Source: Microbacterium sp. 18062 (lineage in GTDB: Bacteria; Actinomycetota; Actinomycetes; Actinomycetales; Microbacteriaceae). Taken from it: a DNA stretch of 64,000 nt. The stretch's first letter is position 1. Every line of letters begins with the position of its first letter. The translations under genes and the position numbers were made by a program. The stretch is taken from positions 1 through 64,000 of the forward strand of contig NZ_CACSKB010000020.1 in NCBI RefSeq assembly GCF_902706225.1, written 5' to 3'. Positions 1-8,660 of the stretch are shown here, one piece after another. The notes beneath the pieces are model-generated. The model worked only from the letters and a program-made list of their open reading frames with translations, had not been told where the DNA came from and ran no database searches.

Positions 1-39
1 CACCACCACCCCGGAGCGTCCCGCCCCGGGGTGGTGGTG
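1..39 (-). terminator. Strong hairpin terminator after the sugar importer operon
   Basis: Bases 1-14 and 26-39 are perfect reverse complements (14 bp) around an 11-base loop. The hairpin lies 34 bases past the stop codon of the last permease gene on the minus strand. It is very GC-rich and has no clear T-run, which is common for actinobacterial terminators. It suggests the importer transcript ends here, so no solute-binding protein gene follows directly on this transcript. Confidence 0.7.
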
Positions 40-72
40 GGGGGGGAGTGCGGCGTCAGGCAGCGCCCCTCG

Positions 73-951
73 TCACTGCTTGACGCTTCCGGCGCTGAGC
101 CCCGACTGCCAGAACCGCTGCAGCAGGAGGAATGCGACGACGATGGGGATGATCGACAGGAGCGAGCCCGTGATCACGAGGTTGTAGATGGGCTGCGCGG
201 CGGCGCCGGTCGCCTGCGCGTTCCACTGGTTCAGACCGACGGTGAGCGGGTACCAGGCGGGGTCGCTCAGCATGATCAGCGGCAGGAAGTAGTTGTTCCA
301 GGTCGCGACGACAGCGAACAGCAGCACGGTGACGATGCCGGGGGCGAGCAGCTTCGCCGAGATGGTGAAGAACGTGCGGAACTCGCCCGCGCCGTCCACT
401 CGGGCCGCCTCCAGCAGCTCGGTCGGCACCGCGTCGCTCGCGAACACCCACATGAGGTAGAGCCCGAATGGGCTGATCAGCGACGGGATGATGATCGCCC
501 ACGGCGTGTTCGTCAGCCCCAGCTGACTGAACATGAGGAACGTCGGCACCGCGAGCGCCGTGCCCGGGACGGCCACGGCGCCGATGACGACGGCGAAGAC
601 CGCCTTGCGTCCGCGGAAGTCGTACTTCGCGAGACCGTAGCCTGCCATCGTGGCGAGGACTGTCGCGCCGCCGGCGCCGAGCACCACGTACAGCAGGGTG
701 TTGCCGAGCCACCGCAGGAAGATGCCGTCGCGGTAGGTGAAGGTCTCGACGATGTTGTCCCCGAGGTTGAAGCTGTCGCCGAACCACAGGCCGAACGTGC
801 TGAACAGGTCGCCCTGCGTCTTGGTGGCGTTGATGACGAGCCAGAACAGCGGGAGCAGCGTGTAGAGGAGGAACAGGCTCATCACGACGGTGAGGACGAC
901 GGACCTGCGCCGTGCCGGCGGCGTCCTCCGGGCGAAGGCGGGGGCGCTCAT
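73..951 (-). CDS. Carbohydrate ABC transporter permease, MalG type
   Basis: Inner-membrane permease of a sugar importer (binding-protein-dependent transport, CUT1-type), 292 residues, the usual size. The N-terminus is Arg-rich and cytoplasmic, followed by about six membrane segments starting at SVVLTVVMSLFLLYTLLPLF. The EAA loop that contacts the ATPase reads EAARVDGAGEFRTFF near residue 185. The ATG start overlaps the upstream permease gene by four bases (ATGA), so the two are translationally coupled. A solute-binding protein and ATPase are not in the window; in actinobacteria a shared MsiK-type ATPase often serves such systems. The substrate is unknown, but the divergent LacI-type regulator and nearby phosphoglucomutase fit an oligosaccharide or glucoside. 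Confidence 0.9.
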   Translation of the reverse strand: MSAPAFARRTPPARRRSVVLTVVMSLFLLYTLLPLFWLVINATKTQGDLFSTFGLWFGDSFNLGDNIVETFTYRDGIFLRWLGNTLLYVVLGAGGATVLATMAGYGLAKYDFRGRKAVFAVVIGAVAVPGTALAVPTFLMFSQLGLTNTPWAIIIPSLISPFGLYLMWVFASDAVPTELLEAARVDGAGEFRTFFTISAKLLAPGIVTVLLFAVVATWNNYFLPLIMLSDPAWYPLTVGLNQWNAQATGAAAQPIYNLVITGSLLSIIPIVVAFLLLQRFWQSGLSAGSVKQ

Positions 952-1868
952 CGCATCTCCTGACGGGATCCGCGCAGCTGCACGACGTAGGCGATGATCG
1001 CGGTGATGAGACCCATGATGATCGCGATGGTGGCGGCGTAGTTGTACTGCTGGCCCGCGAACGACAGGTTGTACGCGTACATGTTGGGCGTGTAGAACGT
1101 CGTGATCGTGTTGGGCGCCAGGGGCTTGAGGATGTTGGGCTCGTTGAACAGCTGGAAGCTGCCGATGATCGAGAAGATGGTCGCGATCACGATCGAGCCG
1201 CGGAGGGCGGGGAGCTTGATCGAGAGGATCGTGCGCCACGTGCCGGCGCCGTCGAGGGATGCGGCCTCGTACAGCTCGCCGGGGATCGTCTTCAGCGACG
1301 AGTAGAAGATCAGCATGTTGTAGCCGACGAACTGCCACGTCACGATGTTGCCGATCGAGACCATCATCCACTGGGGAACGAAGGGCTTCAGCACCTCGGC
1401 GCCGAGCAGATCGTTGATGTTGCCGGCGAGGCCGAACCGGTCGCCGTAGATGTAGCCCCACATGAGCACGGCGACGACGGCGGGCACGGCGTACGGCAGG
1501 AAGATGACGATCCGGTACAGGCCGGACGCGTGGAGTCGGACGCTGTCGATCGCGAGGGCCGCGGCCAGAGCGAGCACCAGCATGATCGGCACCTGGATGA
1601 GCAGGAACAGCAGCACGCGCACGAAGCCGTCCCACAGCTTCGGGTCCGTGAACGCGGCGAGGTAGTTGTCCAGGCCGACGAAGGCGTTGCCGCCGACGAT
1701 CTGCTCGCGGAAGAAGCTGAGGTACAGCGCGTAGGCGAGCGGTGCGAGGAAGACCAGCGCGAAGACGATCGCGAAGGGTGCGACGAAGATCCAGCCGCGC
1801 TGCTCGACGCCGATCCGCCGCCTTCTCGCCGGGCGCGTGGCCCGGGGTGGTGCCGTGGTGGTCGTCAT
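948..1868 (-). CDS. Carbohydrate ABC transporter permease, MalF type
   Basis: Partner permease of the importer, 306 residues. After an Arg-rich N-terminus come about six membrane segments (first near GWIFVAPFAIVFALVFLAPL). The EAA motif reads EAASLDGAGTWRTILSIKLP near residue 220. It is the first gene of the minus-strand operon and its stop overlaps the start of the MalG-type gene. The chosen ATG at 1868 gives the compact Arg-rich start typical of the family; reading further upstream would run through the promoter and operator region. The intergenic space to the divergent LacI-type gene holds two operator-like palindromes, so sugar-responsive repression is likely (inference). Confidence 0.9.
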   Translation of the reverse strand: MTTTTAPPRATRPARRRRIGVEQRGWIFVAPFAIVFALVFLAPLAYALYLSFFREQIVGGNAFVGLDNYLAAFTDPKLWDGFVRVLLFLLIQVPIMLVLALAAALAIDSVRLHASGLYRIVIFLPYAVPAVVAVLMWGYIYGDRFGLAGNINDLLGAEVLKPFVPQWMMVSIGNIVTWQFVGYNMLIFYSSLKTIPGELYEAASLDGAGTWRTILSIKLPALRGSIVIATIFSIIGSFQLFNEPNILKPLAPNTITTFYTPNMYAYNLSFAGQQYNYAATIAIIMGLITAIIAYVVQLRGSRQEMR

Positions 1869-1931
1869 CGTCCGGGTGCCTCTTCTGTGATGCAGGTGCC
1901 GCGCCGACGCTGCATCGCAGGGGGCGCGGGA

Positions 1932-1949
1932 TATGTTGACGTAAACATA
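1932..1949. promoter_or_regulatory. LacI-type operator, site 1
   Basis: TATGTTGACGTAAACATA is a palindrome except at two symmetric positions (7 and 12) and has the central CG typical of LacI-family operators. It lies 63 bases upstream of the permease operon start, between the divergent importer and LacI-type genes. A second site with the same half-sequence lies 17 bases away. Confidence 0.7.
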
Positions 1950-1965
1950 ACTCCCTCGCGCTAGC

Positions 1966-1981
1966 ATGTCAACGTCAACAT
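1966..1981. promoter_or_regulatory. LacI-type operator, site 2
   Basis: ATGTCAACGTCAACAT shares the half-site ATGTTGACGT (read on the minus strand) with site 1. It lies just upstream of the ribosome-binding site (GAGGAGGA, 1983-1990) of the LacI-type gene, so binding there would suit autoregulation. Confidence 0.65.
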
Positions 1982-1997
1982 CGAGGAGGAGCCCGAT

Positions 1998-3041
1998 ATG
2001 GGGGAAGACGTGGCATCCGCCCCGACCGAGCAGCGGTCGCGTCGACGCGAAGTCTCCATGGCCGACGTCGCGGCGGAGGCGAAGGTCTCCGGGCAGACGG
2101 TGTCGCGCGTCGCGAACGGCCGCGCCAACGTGGACCCGGATACGCGGGCGCGGGTGCTCGAGGCGATGAACCGGCTGGGGTATCGCCCGAACAGCGCAGC
2201 GCGCGCGCTGCGATCCGGGCGTTTCCGCAGCATCGGCGTGATCATGTTCTCGCTGTCGAGCTACGGCAACACCCGCACGCTCGACGCGGTCGCCTCGGTC
2301 GCCGCCGAGGGCGGATACTCGCTGACGCTCATCACGGTGGAGTCGGCGACCCAGTCCGACGTGTCGGGCGCCTTCGTGCGCTTGGTCGAGCACGCTGTCG
2401 ACGGCGTCGTGATCCTGATCGAGACGCATCGGCTGGGGGAGACCGAGCTGGCCCTGCCGAGCGGGCTTCCGGTGGTGGTCGTCGACTCCAGCGCCGGCTA
2501 CGAGTATCCGGTCGTGGACAACGATCAGGCGGAGGGGGCGAGGCTCGCGACCGACCACCTGCTGGATCTCGGACACGACACGGTCTGGCACATCTCCGGG
2601 CCGCTCGAGTCGTACGCCGCCGAGCGACGCCGCGACGCCTGGCGCGAGACGCTCGAGGCGCACGACGCGCGGGTGCCCCGGGTGCTCGTGGGGGACTGGA
2701 CGGCGGAGTCCGGCTACGCGCTCGGGCGGGCCATCGCGGCGGATGCGGACATCACCGCCGTGTTCGCGGCGAACGACCAGATGGCGCTCGGGGTGATCCG
2801 CGCGCTGCACGAGGCGGGTCGGCGGGTGCCGGGAGACGTGAGCGTCGTCGGGTTCGACGACATGCCGGATTCGGCGAACTACTGGCCGCCGCTGACGACG
2901 GTGCGCCAGCACTTCGACCGCGTCGGCTCGGCCGCGATCCGCGCGCTTCTCGCCGAGATCGACGGCCAGGGGCCGGGCGCCGATCGCCTGCTCGTGCCCA
3001 CCGAGCTGGTCGTCCGCGAGAGCTCCGGCCCGCGGCGCTGA
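1998..3041 (+). CDS. LacI-family transcriptional regulator
   Basis: DNA-binding repressor of 347 residues, the normal family length. The N-terminal helix-turn-helix is at about residues 20-45 (VSMADVAAEAKVSGQTVSRV), followed by the hinge helix (NSAARALRSGRF). The rest is a periplasmic-binding-protein-like sugar-sensing domain, with the conserved AVFAANDQMALG stretch and a VVGFDDMP motif. The gene is divergent from the sugar permeases, and two palindromes with a common half-site lie between them. It very likely senses the transported sugar or a breakdown product and represses the importer and itself. The ATG at 1998 follows a strong ribosome-binding site. Confidence 0.92.
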   Translation: MGEDVASAPTEQRSRRREVSMADVAAEAKVSGQTVSRVANGRANVDPDTRARVLEAMNRLGYRPNSAARALRSGRFRSIGVIMFSLSSYGNTRTLDAVASVAAEGGYSLTLITVESATQSDVSGAFVRLVEHAVDGVVILIETHRLGETELALPSGLPVVVVDSSAGYEYPVVDNDQAEGARLATDHLLDLGHDTVWHISGPLESYAAERRRDAWRETLEAHDARVPRVLVGDWTAESGYALGRAIAADADITAVFAANDQMALGVIRALHEAGRRVPGDVSVVGFDDMPDSANYWPPLTTVRQHFDRVGSAAIRALLAEIDGQGPGADRLLVPTELVVRESSGPRR

Positions 3042-3078
3042 CCTGCCCGGTGCCCCTGCCGGCTCCGCGTCGCCGGGG

Positions 3079-4722
3079 CTACGCCCCGCCGAGCGCCTCG
3101 GTGACGACCGCCCGGGCCTCGTCCTGCACGAGGCGCAGGTGGTTCTCGCCGCGCAGGGACTCGGCGTACAGCTTGTAGACGTCCTCGGTTCCGGAGGGGC
3201 GTGCGGCGAACCACGCGTCGGCCGTGACGACCTTGAGGCCGCCGATCGCCGCGCCGTTGCCGGGCGCGTGCGACAGCTTCGCCGTGATCTCCTCGCCCGC
3301 GAGCTCGGTCGCGGTCACCGCATCCGGCGACAGCTTCGCGAGCGCGGCCTTCTGGGCGGGCGTCGCCGGGGCGTCGACGCGCTGGTAGACCGATGCGCCG
3401 TAGGTGTCCTCGAGCTCCGCATAGCGCTCCGACGGAGTCTTGCCGGTGACCGCGAGGATCTCGGCGGCGAGCAGACACAGCAGGATGCCGTCCTTGTCGG
3501 TGGTCCACACGCTCCCGTCGAAGCGCAGGAAGGAGGCCCCCGCGGACTCCTCGCCGCCGAACGCGACCGACCCGTCGAGCAGTCCCGGGACGAACCACTT
3601 GAAACCGACCGGCACCTCGTAGAGGGGGCGGCCGAGCGCCTCGACCACGCGGTCGATGATCATCGACGACACGAGCGTCTTGCCGACCGCCGCCCCGGCG
3701 GACCATCCGGCGCGGTGCGAGAACAGGTAGTCGATCGCGACGGCCAGGTAGTGGTTCGGGTTCATGAGCCCGGCGTCGGGCGTCACGATGCCGTGGCGGT
3801 CCGCATCCGCGTCGTTCCCGGTGAGGATGTCGTACTCGTCGCGGCGGGCGACGAGGGCCGCCATCGCGTTCGGCGACGACGGATCCATGCGGATCTTCTC
3901 GTCCCAGTCGAGCGTCATGAACCGCCACGTCGGGTCGACGTCCGGATTCACGACCGTGAGGTCGAGCCCGTAGTGCTCGGCGATGAGCGCCCAGTAGTCG
4001 ACGGACGCGCCGCCCAGCGGATCGGCGCCGATGCGGATGCCGGACTTCTTGATCGCCGGGATGTCGATGATCGTCTCGAGGTCGCGCACGTACGCCTCGC
4101 GGAAGTCGTACTGACCGAGGGCGTCGGCATCGATGTCGGCGAACCGGGTGCGCCGCACCCCCTCGAGGCCGTCGGCGATCAGCTCGTTCGCGCGGTTCGC
4201 GATCCAGCCCGTCGCATCGGTGTCGGCGGGGCCGCCGTTCGGCGGGTTGTACTTGAAGCCGCCGTCGCGGGGCGGGTTGTGGCTCGGCGTGACGACGATG
4301 CCGTCACCTCGGCCCGGGTCGGAGGCCTCGCGCTCGCGGTTGTAGGCGAGGATCGCGTGGCTGAGCGCGGGCGTGGGCACCCAGGAGTCGCGCGAGTCGA
4401 CCCGCACGTCGATGCCGTTGGCCACGAGCACCTCGATGGCGCTGCGCTCGGCTGGGAGCGACAGACCGTGCGTGTCGCGACCGAGGAACAGGGGGCCCGC
4501 GATCCCCTGCGCGGTGCGGTAGTCGACGATCGCCTGGGTGGTGGCGAGGATGTGGTCCTCGTTGAAGCTCGTCGACAGGCTCGATCCGCGGTGGCCGCTC
4601 GTGCCGAACGCGACGCGCTGCTCGGGCACCGAGGCATCCGGTCTGCGGTCGTAGTAGGCGTTGATCAGCTCGTCGATGTCGATGAGATCGGATGCTTCTG
4701 CGGGTGCTCCGGCACGGCTCAT
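3079..4722 (-). CDS. pgm: Phosphoglucomutase (alpha-D-glucose phosphate-specific)
   Basis: Cytosolic enzyme that interconverts glucose 1-phosphate and glucose 6-phosphate, 547 residues, as in the long bacterial Pgm family. Visible motifs are the N-terminal FGTSGHRGSS, the phosphoserine loop VTPSHNPPRDGGFKYN, the metal-binding DADADRHG loop, the sugar-binding GEESAG and a C-terminal phosphate-binding region RPSGTEDVYK. It is convergent with the LacI-type gene and monocistronic. It connects imported glucosides or glycogen to glycolysis and nucleotide-sugar synthesis. Confidence 0.96.
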   Translation of the reverse strand: MSRAGAPAEASDLIDIDELINAYYDRRPDASVPEQRVAFGTSGHRGSSLSTSFNEDHILATTQAIVDYRTAQGIAGPLFLGRDTHGLSLPAERSAIEVLVANGIDVRVDSRDSWVPTPALSHAILAYNREREASDPGRGDGIVVTPSHNPPRDGGFKYNPPNGGPADTDATGWIANRANELIADGLEGVRRTRFADIDADALGQYDFREAYVRDLETIIDIPAIKKSGIRIGADPLGGASVDYWALIAEHYGLDLTVVNPDVDPTWRFMTLDWDEKIRMDPSSPNAMAALVARRDEYDILTGNDADADRHGIVTPDAGLMNPNHYLAVAIDYLFSHRAGWSAGAAVGKTLVSSMIIDRVVEALGRPLYEVPVGFKWFVPGLLDGSVAFGGEESAGASFLRFDGSVWTTDKDGILLCLLAAEILAVTGKTPSERYAELEDTYGASVYQRVDAPATPAQKAALAKLSPDAVTATELAGEEITAKLSHAPGNGAAIGGLKVVTADAWFAARPSGTEDVYKLYAESLRGENHLRLVQDEARAVVTEALGGA

Positions 4723-4831
4723 CCCCCCAGTCTGCCGTGCGCGGCGGCTCCGGTCACGCCGCTGGTCGCAGGTTTCGCTCGCCGCGGACCAGGTGACGGG
4801 GCGTGAACAGCGCCTCGAGACGGAGCGGGTC

Positions 4832-4837
4832 TAGGCT
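4832..4837 (+). promoter_or_regulatory. -10 box of the leaderless pheA transcript
   Basis: TAGGCT ends eight bases before the GTG start codon of pheA and no ribosome-binding site intervenes. The arrangement matches actinobacterial leaderless mRNAs and repeats at serS and at the gene starting at 16849. Confidence 0.6.
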
Positions 4838-4845
4838 GAATCCCC

Positions 4846-5799
4846 GTGACCACCCCCCCATCCGCCCGTCGTACCTACAGCTATCTCGGCCCCGCAGGCA
4901 CGTTCACCGAGGCCGCGCTCGCGCAGGTCCCGGAGGCGCGCGGTCAGAGCTGGAACCCCGTGCGCAACGTCGCCGAGGCGCTCGCCGACGTCGTCGAGGG
5001 GCGGTCGGACGCGGCGATGATCGCGATCGAGAACTCGGTCGACGGCGGGGTGTCGACGGCGCAGGACGCCCTCGCGACGATGCCGGGCCTGCGGATCGTG
5101 GGCGAGTACCTGGTCCCGGTGAACTTCGTGCTCGTCGGCCGCCCCGGCACGAGCCTCGCCGACGTCTCGCTCGTCGCCGCGCACCCGGTGGCCTACGCGC
5201 AGTGCCTGCAGTGGCTCGGCCGCGAGCTGCCCGGCCACGCCCACCTGCCCGCATCCAGCAACGTCGCCAGCGCCCTCGGCCTCATCGACGGCACGAGCGA
5301 TGCGGATGCGGCGATCTCGCCCCCCGGGATCCTCGAGCACCACGACCTGCAGCTGCTCGCGGAGGGGATCGGCGACAAGAAGGACGCCGTCACGCGCTTC
5401 GTGCTCGTGGCGCGCACGGTCGCCCCGCCCGCCCCGACCGGGGCGGACAAGACCTCGCTCGTCGTCGAGCTGCCCGACGACCACCCCGGCGCGCTGCTCG
5501 AGATGCTGGAGCAGTTCGCGACGCGCGGCATCAACCTGAGCCTGCTCGCCTCCCGGCCCATCGGCGACGCACTGGGCCGGTACCGGTTCGTGATCGACGC
5601 CGACGGGCACATCCTCGACGAGCGGATGGCGGACGCCCTGCTCGGCCTTCGCCGCTTCAGCCCGAAGATGATCTTCCTCGGCTCGTACCCGCGCGCCGAC
5701 CGGGTGATCAACCGTTACCCCGACCGGTACTCCGACGACGTGTTCGTCGAGGCGCGCGACTGGCTGCGGGGCCTGGTCAGCGGCGAACCCGAGGGCTGA
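4846..5799 (+). CDS. pheA: Prephenate dehydratase
   Basis: Converts prephenate to phenylpyruvate in phenylalanine synthesis, 317 residues. The N-terminus YSYLGPAGTFTEAAL is the family signature. The catalytic domain contains the KDAVTRFVLV segment with the key Thr-Arg-Phe near residue 184. A C-terminal ACT domain (about 205-285) has the phenylalanine-binding GALLEMLEQFATRGINL and an ASRP motif in place of ESRP, implying feedback control by phenylalanine. The GTG at 4846 lies right after a -10 box, so the mRNA is probably leaderless. It is a stand-alone dehydratase with no chorismate mutase domain. Confidence 0.95.
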   Translation: MTTPPSARRTYSYLGPAGTFTEAALAQVPEARGQSWNPVRNVAEALADVVEGRSDAAMIAIENSVDGGVSTAQDALATMPGLRIVGEYLVPVNFVLVGRPGTSLADVSLVAAHPVAYAQCLQWLGRELPGHAHLPASSNVASALGLIDGTSDADAAISPPGILEHHDLQLLAEGIGDKKDAVTRFVLVARTVAPPAPTGADKTSLVVELPDDHPGALLEMLEQFATRGINLSLLASRPIGDALGRYRFVIDADGHILDERMADALLGLRRFSPKMIFLGSYPRADRVINRYPDRYSDDVFVEARDWLRGLVSGEPEG

Positions 5800-5983
5800 C
5801 CCGAAAGTCCTCACGCTTCGTCTCGCTGCGCTCGCTCAGCGACCGGGCTTTCCCCACCCCACGGAGTGCCCCGCAGGGGCGCTGAGCAGCTGAAGCGAAA
5901 GTCTCGTGCTCTCGGTCCCTGCGGATCGACGAGACGAGGGGCAGCGACCGGGCCTTCGTCACTCCACGGAGGGTTCCGCAGGG
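5797..5983 (+). repeat. Stop-codon-abutting intergenic repeat, copy A
   Basis: The element starts at the pheA TGA with CCCGAAAGTCCTCACGC and fills the gap to the next gene. It holds a CTTCGTCTCGCTGCGCTC arm and, later, a degenerate inverse arm (GACGAGACGAGGGGCAGC), so the transcript can fold back on itself. Closely similar copies lie at 12028, 40196 and 41107. Confidence 0.75.
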
Positions 5984-5984
5984 G

Positions 5985-7037
5985 CTACGCGGCGAGCTCG
6001 GCGCTGAGCAGCTCGAGGGTCTGCACGCGGCCGAGCGGGAGATCCTGCGGCTCGGCGGCGAAGGCCCCGGCGACGGGCGAGATCATGATCTCGTCGACGC
6101 CGTGCTCGGCGGCGAACGCGCGCAGGGCGGATGCCGCATCCGCCGGCGTGCCCAGGAACCACGACGAGCGTGCCCAGTCCGCGAAGGGCGCCGCGAGGCC
6201 GTCCGAGGCCTCCGCGTCGCGCGCCTCCTCGACCGTCTCGAGCGCCACGAGGGGACGCCCGGTGCGCAGCCGCGCCATCATCCGCACCTGCGGCAGCGCG
6301 CGCGCCCAGGCCTGGTCGGCGGTCGGTGCGACCACGGCGTTCGCGGTGACGAACGTGCGCGGCTCGGGGTGCGCGGCGCTCGGCCGATACTGTTCGCGAT
6401 AGAGCCGCAGCGCCCGGTCGAGGCCCTCTCCGGAGAAGTGGTTCGCGAACACGTACGGCAGACCGGATGCCGCGGCCAGCTGAGCGGAGTAGTCGCTCGA
6501 GCCGAGCAGCCACACCTCGGGGGTACCGGTCGCGGCGGGCGTCGCGCGCACGGTGTAGGTGCCGCCCGAGGAGAACTGCACGGTCGCGCCGTCGTCGCTC
6601 GTGAGCGCCAGGATGTCGCGGATGTGGTCGGGGAACCGCTCGACGTCGCTCGTCGTGCCGCTGCGGTGCAGCAGCTGGGTGATGACCGGGTCGCTGCCGG
6701 GAGCGCGCCCGATGCCGAGATCGATGCGCCCGGGGGCGATCGCCTCGAGGGCGGCGAACTGCTCGGCCACGATCAGCGGGGAGTGGTTCGGCAGCATCAC
6801 GCCGCCGGATCCGACCCGGATGCGGCGGGTCCGCGCGGCGGCGGCGGCGATCAGCACGGGCGGGGTCGTCGAGGCGACCGCGGGCATGTTGTGGTGCTCG
6901 GCGAACCAGTAGCGGGTGAAGCCGAGCTCGTCGGCGCGTTCGGCGAGGGCGAGGGACGCGGCGACCGCGTCGGCGCTGGTCTGGCCAGTGCGCACGGGCA
7001 CGAGGTCGAGGACCGAGAGGGAGATGCTCATCGCCAT
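5985..7037 (-). CDS. LLM-class flavin-dependent oxidoreductase (luciferase-like)
   Basis: About 350 residues of the bacterial-luciferase-like TIM-barrel family, which uses F420 or FMN. Family hallmarks are LSVLDLVPVRTG at the N-terminus, the GFTRYWFAEHHNMPAVAS stretch, VGSGGVMLPNHSPLIVAEQF, and ALEAIAPGRIDLGIGRAPG. It resembles the MsnO8-type subgroup whose substrate is usually unknown. The ATG at 7037 was preferred over an ATG six bases downstream; neither has a strong ribosome-binding site, and a longer start at 7064 adds residues not typical of the family. Its stop codon touches the repeat element downstream of pheA. Confidence 0.88.
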   Translation of the reverse strand: MAMSISLSVLDLVPVRTGQTSADAVAASLALAERADELGFTRYWFAEHHNMPAVASTTPPVLIAAAAARTRRIRVGSGGVMLPNHSPLIVAEQFAALEAIAPGRIDLGIGRAPGSDPVITQLLHRSGTTSDVERFPDHIRDILALTSDDGATVQFSSGGTYTVRATPAATGTPEVWLLGSSDYSAQLAAASGLPYVFANHFSGEGLDRALRLYREQYRPSAAHPEPRTFVTANAVVAPTADQAWARALPQVRMMARLRTGRPLVALETVEEARDAEASDGLAAPFADWARSSWFLGTPADAASALRAFAAEHGVDEIMISPVAGAFAAEPQDLPLGRVQTLELLSAELAA

Positions 7038-7135
7038 CGTCAACCAGGGTTCGCGGACGGCCATTCCCGACCGCGAGCCCGCACCGGCCTTCCGGTGCCG
7101 CCGGCATCCGCGCGCGACCCGCCGGCGCCTCGGCG

Positions 7136-8488
7136 TCAGTCGGCGTTCTTGACCTTCTCATAGGCGTCGAGGGCCCGTGACCGGGTCGCCTTGAGATCGA
7201 CGATCGGTTCGGGCGCATCCCCGTGCGCATAACCCGGCGCCCAGCGCGAGACGTACTCGCCGTGCGGGTCGAACCTCGTGGCCTGCGTCTCGGGGTTGAA
7301 GATGCGGAAGTACGGCGCCGCATCCGCCCCGGAGCCTGCGACCCACTGCCAGTTGAACGGGTTGCTGGCCGCATCCGCGTCGACGAGGGTGTCCCAGAAC
7401 CACTCCTCGCCCCGCCGCCAGTCGATCAGCAGGTTCTTCACGAGGAAGGACGCGGCCACCATCCGCACCCGGTTGTGCATGACGCCGGTGCGCCAGAGCT
7501 CGTTCATGCCGGCGTCGACGAGCGGGACGCCGGTGCGTCCCCGCTGCCAGGCGCGCAGCTGCGCCGGGTGAAGGCGCGGCCACGGGAAGGCGTCGAACCG
7601 GCGGCGCAGGTTGACCGCGGCGAGGTCGGGATGGTGGAAGAGCGTGTGCCACGCGAACTCGCGCCAGCCGAGCTCGGACAGGAACCTGCCCGCATCCGCA
7701 CCGGTCGACAGGGTCTCGTGCCACACCGTGTGCGGGCTCACCTCGCCCCAGCGCAGCCGCGGTGACAATGCCGACGTCACCCCGGACGCGGGCTCGTCGC
7801 GGGCGGTGTCGTAGTCGGCGAGGTCGTCGCGGAGGAACGCGCCGAGGCGAGCCCGGCCCGCGGGCTCGCCGGGCTGCCATGCCTCGCGGAGGCCCCCGGC
7901 CCAGTCCGGCGAGGTCGGAAGCAGCGCCCAGTCGGCGAGGTCGTCGGACGACGGATGCCGCCCGGGACCGGTGATCTCGCGGGGTTCCGGCAGGGGCCGT
8001 CGCGGCGCGGGCAGGTGCAGACACGCCCGCCAGAACGGGGTGAACACGGAGAAGTGCGTGCCCTGACCGGTCTGCACGGTCCACGGCTCGAAGAGCAGGT
8101 TCGCGCCGAACGAGCGCACCTCCAGGCCGTCCTCGCGCAGCCGGGACTTCAGCCCGGCGTCGATCTCGCGTTCGCCGTCGCCGTAGCGGCGGTTCCAGAA
8201 GACCGCGCCGGCGCCGGCATCCGCCGCCATCGCGGTCACGACCTCGGCCGCGGGTCCTCGCCGGAGCACGAGCACGCCGCCGCGTTCGCGCAGGCGATCG
8301 GCGAGGGAGGCGAGGGAATGATGCAGCCACCAGCGCGCGGCGCCGCCGAGGGCGCGGATCCCGGGCGACCGCTCGTCGAGCACGTACAGCCCGACGACCG
8401 GCTCGCCGCGGTCGACCGCGGCGCGGAGGGCGGGGTTGTCGGCCAGGCGCAGGTCGTCGCGGAACCACACGATCGAGGGGCTGGTCAT
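7136..8488 (-). CDS. phr: Deoxyribodipyrimidine photolyase
   Basis: Light-driven repair of cyclobutane pyrimidine dimers, 450 residues. The N-terminal alpha/beta antenna domain begins SIVWFRDDLRLADNPAL. The C-terminal FAD domain shows SPRLRWGEVSPHTVW, GWREFAWHTLFHHPDLA, GVPLVDAGMNELWRTGVMHN and NPFNWQWVAGSGADAAPYFR, covering the FAD-binding and dimer-binding segments. The start at 8488 gives the canonical N-terminus. It is a single gene with GC-rich intergenic sequence on the 5' side. Confidence 0.95.
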   Translation of the reverse strand: MTSPSIVWFRDDLRLADNPALRAAVDRGEPVVGLYVLDERSPGIRALGGAARWWLHHSLASLADRLRERGGVLVLRRGPAAEVVTAMAADAGAGAVFWNRRYGDGEREIDAGLKSRLREDGLEVRSFGANLLFEPWTVQTGQGTHFSVFTPFWRACLHLPAPRRPLPEPREITGPGRHPSSDDLADWALLPTSPDWAGGLREAWQPGEPAGRARLGAFLRDDLADYDTARDEPASGVTSALSPRLRWGEVSPHTVWHETLSTGADAGRFLSELGWREFAWHTLFHHPDLAAVNLRRRFDAFPWPRLHPAQLRAWQRGRTGVPLVDAGMNELWRTGVMHNRVRMVAASFLVKNLLIDWRRGEEWFWDTLVDADAASNPFNWQWVAGSGADAAPYFRIFNPETQATRFDPHGEYVSRWAPGYAHGDAPEPIVDLKATRSRALDAYEKVKNAD

Positions 8489-8660
8489 GCTGCCATCCTC
8501 GCGGGCGGCCGGCTTCCGCTCGCGAGGGTTGACACGCTCTCGGTCGGCCTCGCCGCTCCGGCGCGGGGATCGGGCGGGCCTGTGATGGGCCGGCGGGGCT
8601 GGGCTGAACCGGCGCGGGATCGGACGGGAGGGGCCATGCCGGCGGGGGATCAGACGGGGC

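Noticed and set aside
3042..3078. Bidirectional terminator between the LacI-type gene and pgm
   Set aside because: Only a short, interrupted GCCCC/GGGGC pairing is visible, not better than expected in such GC-rich DNA.
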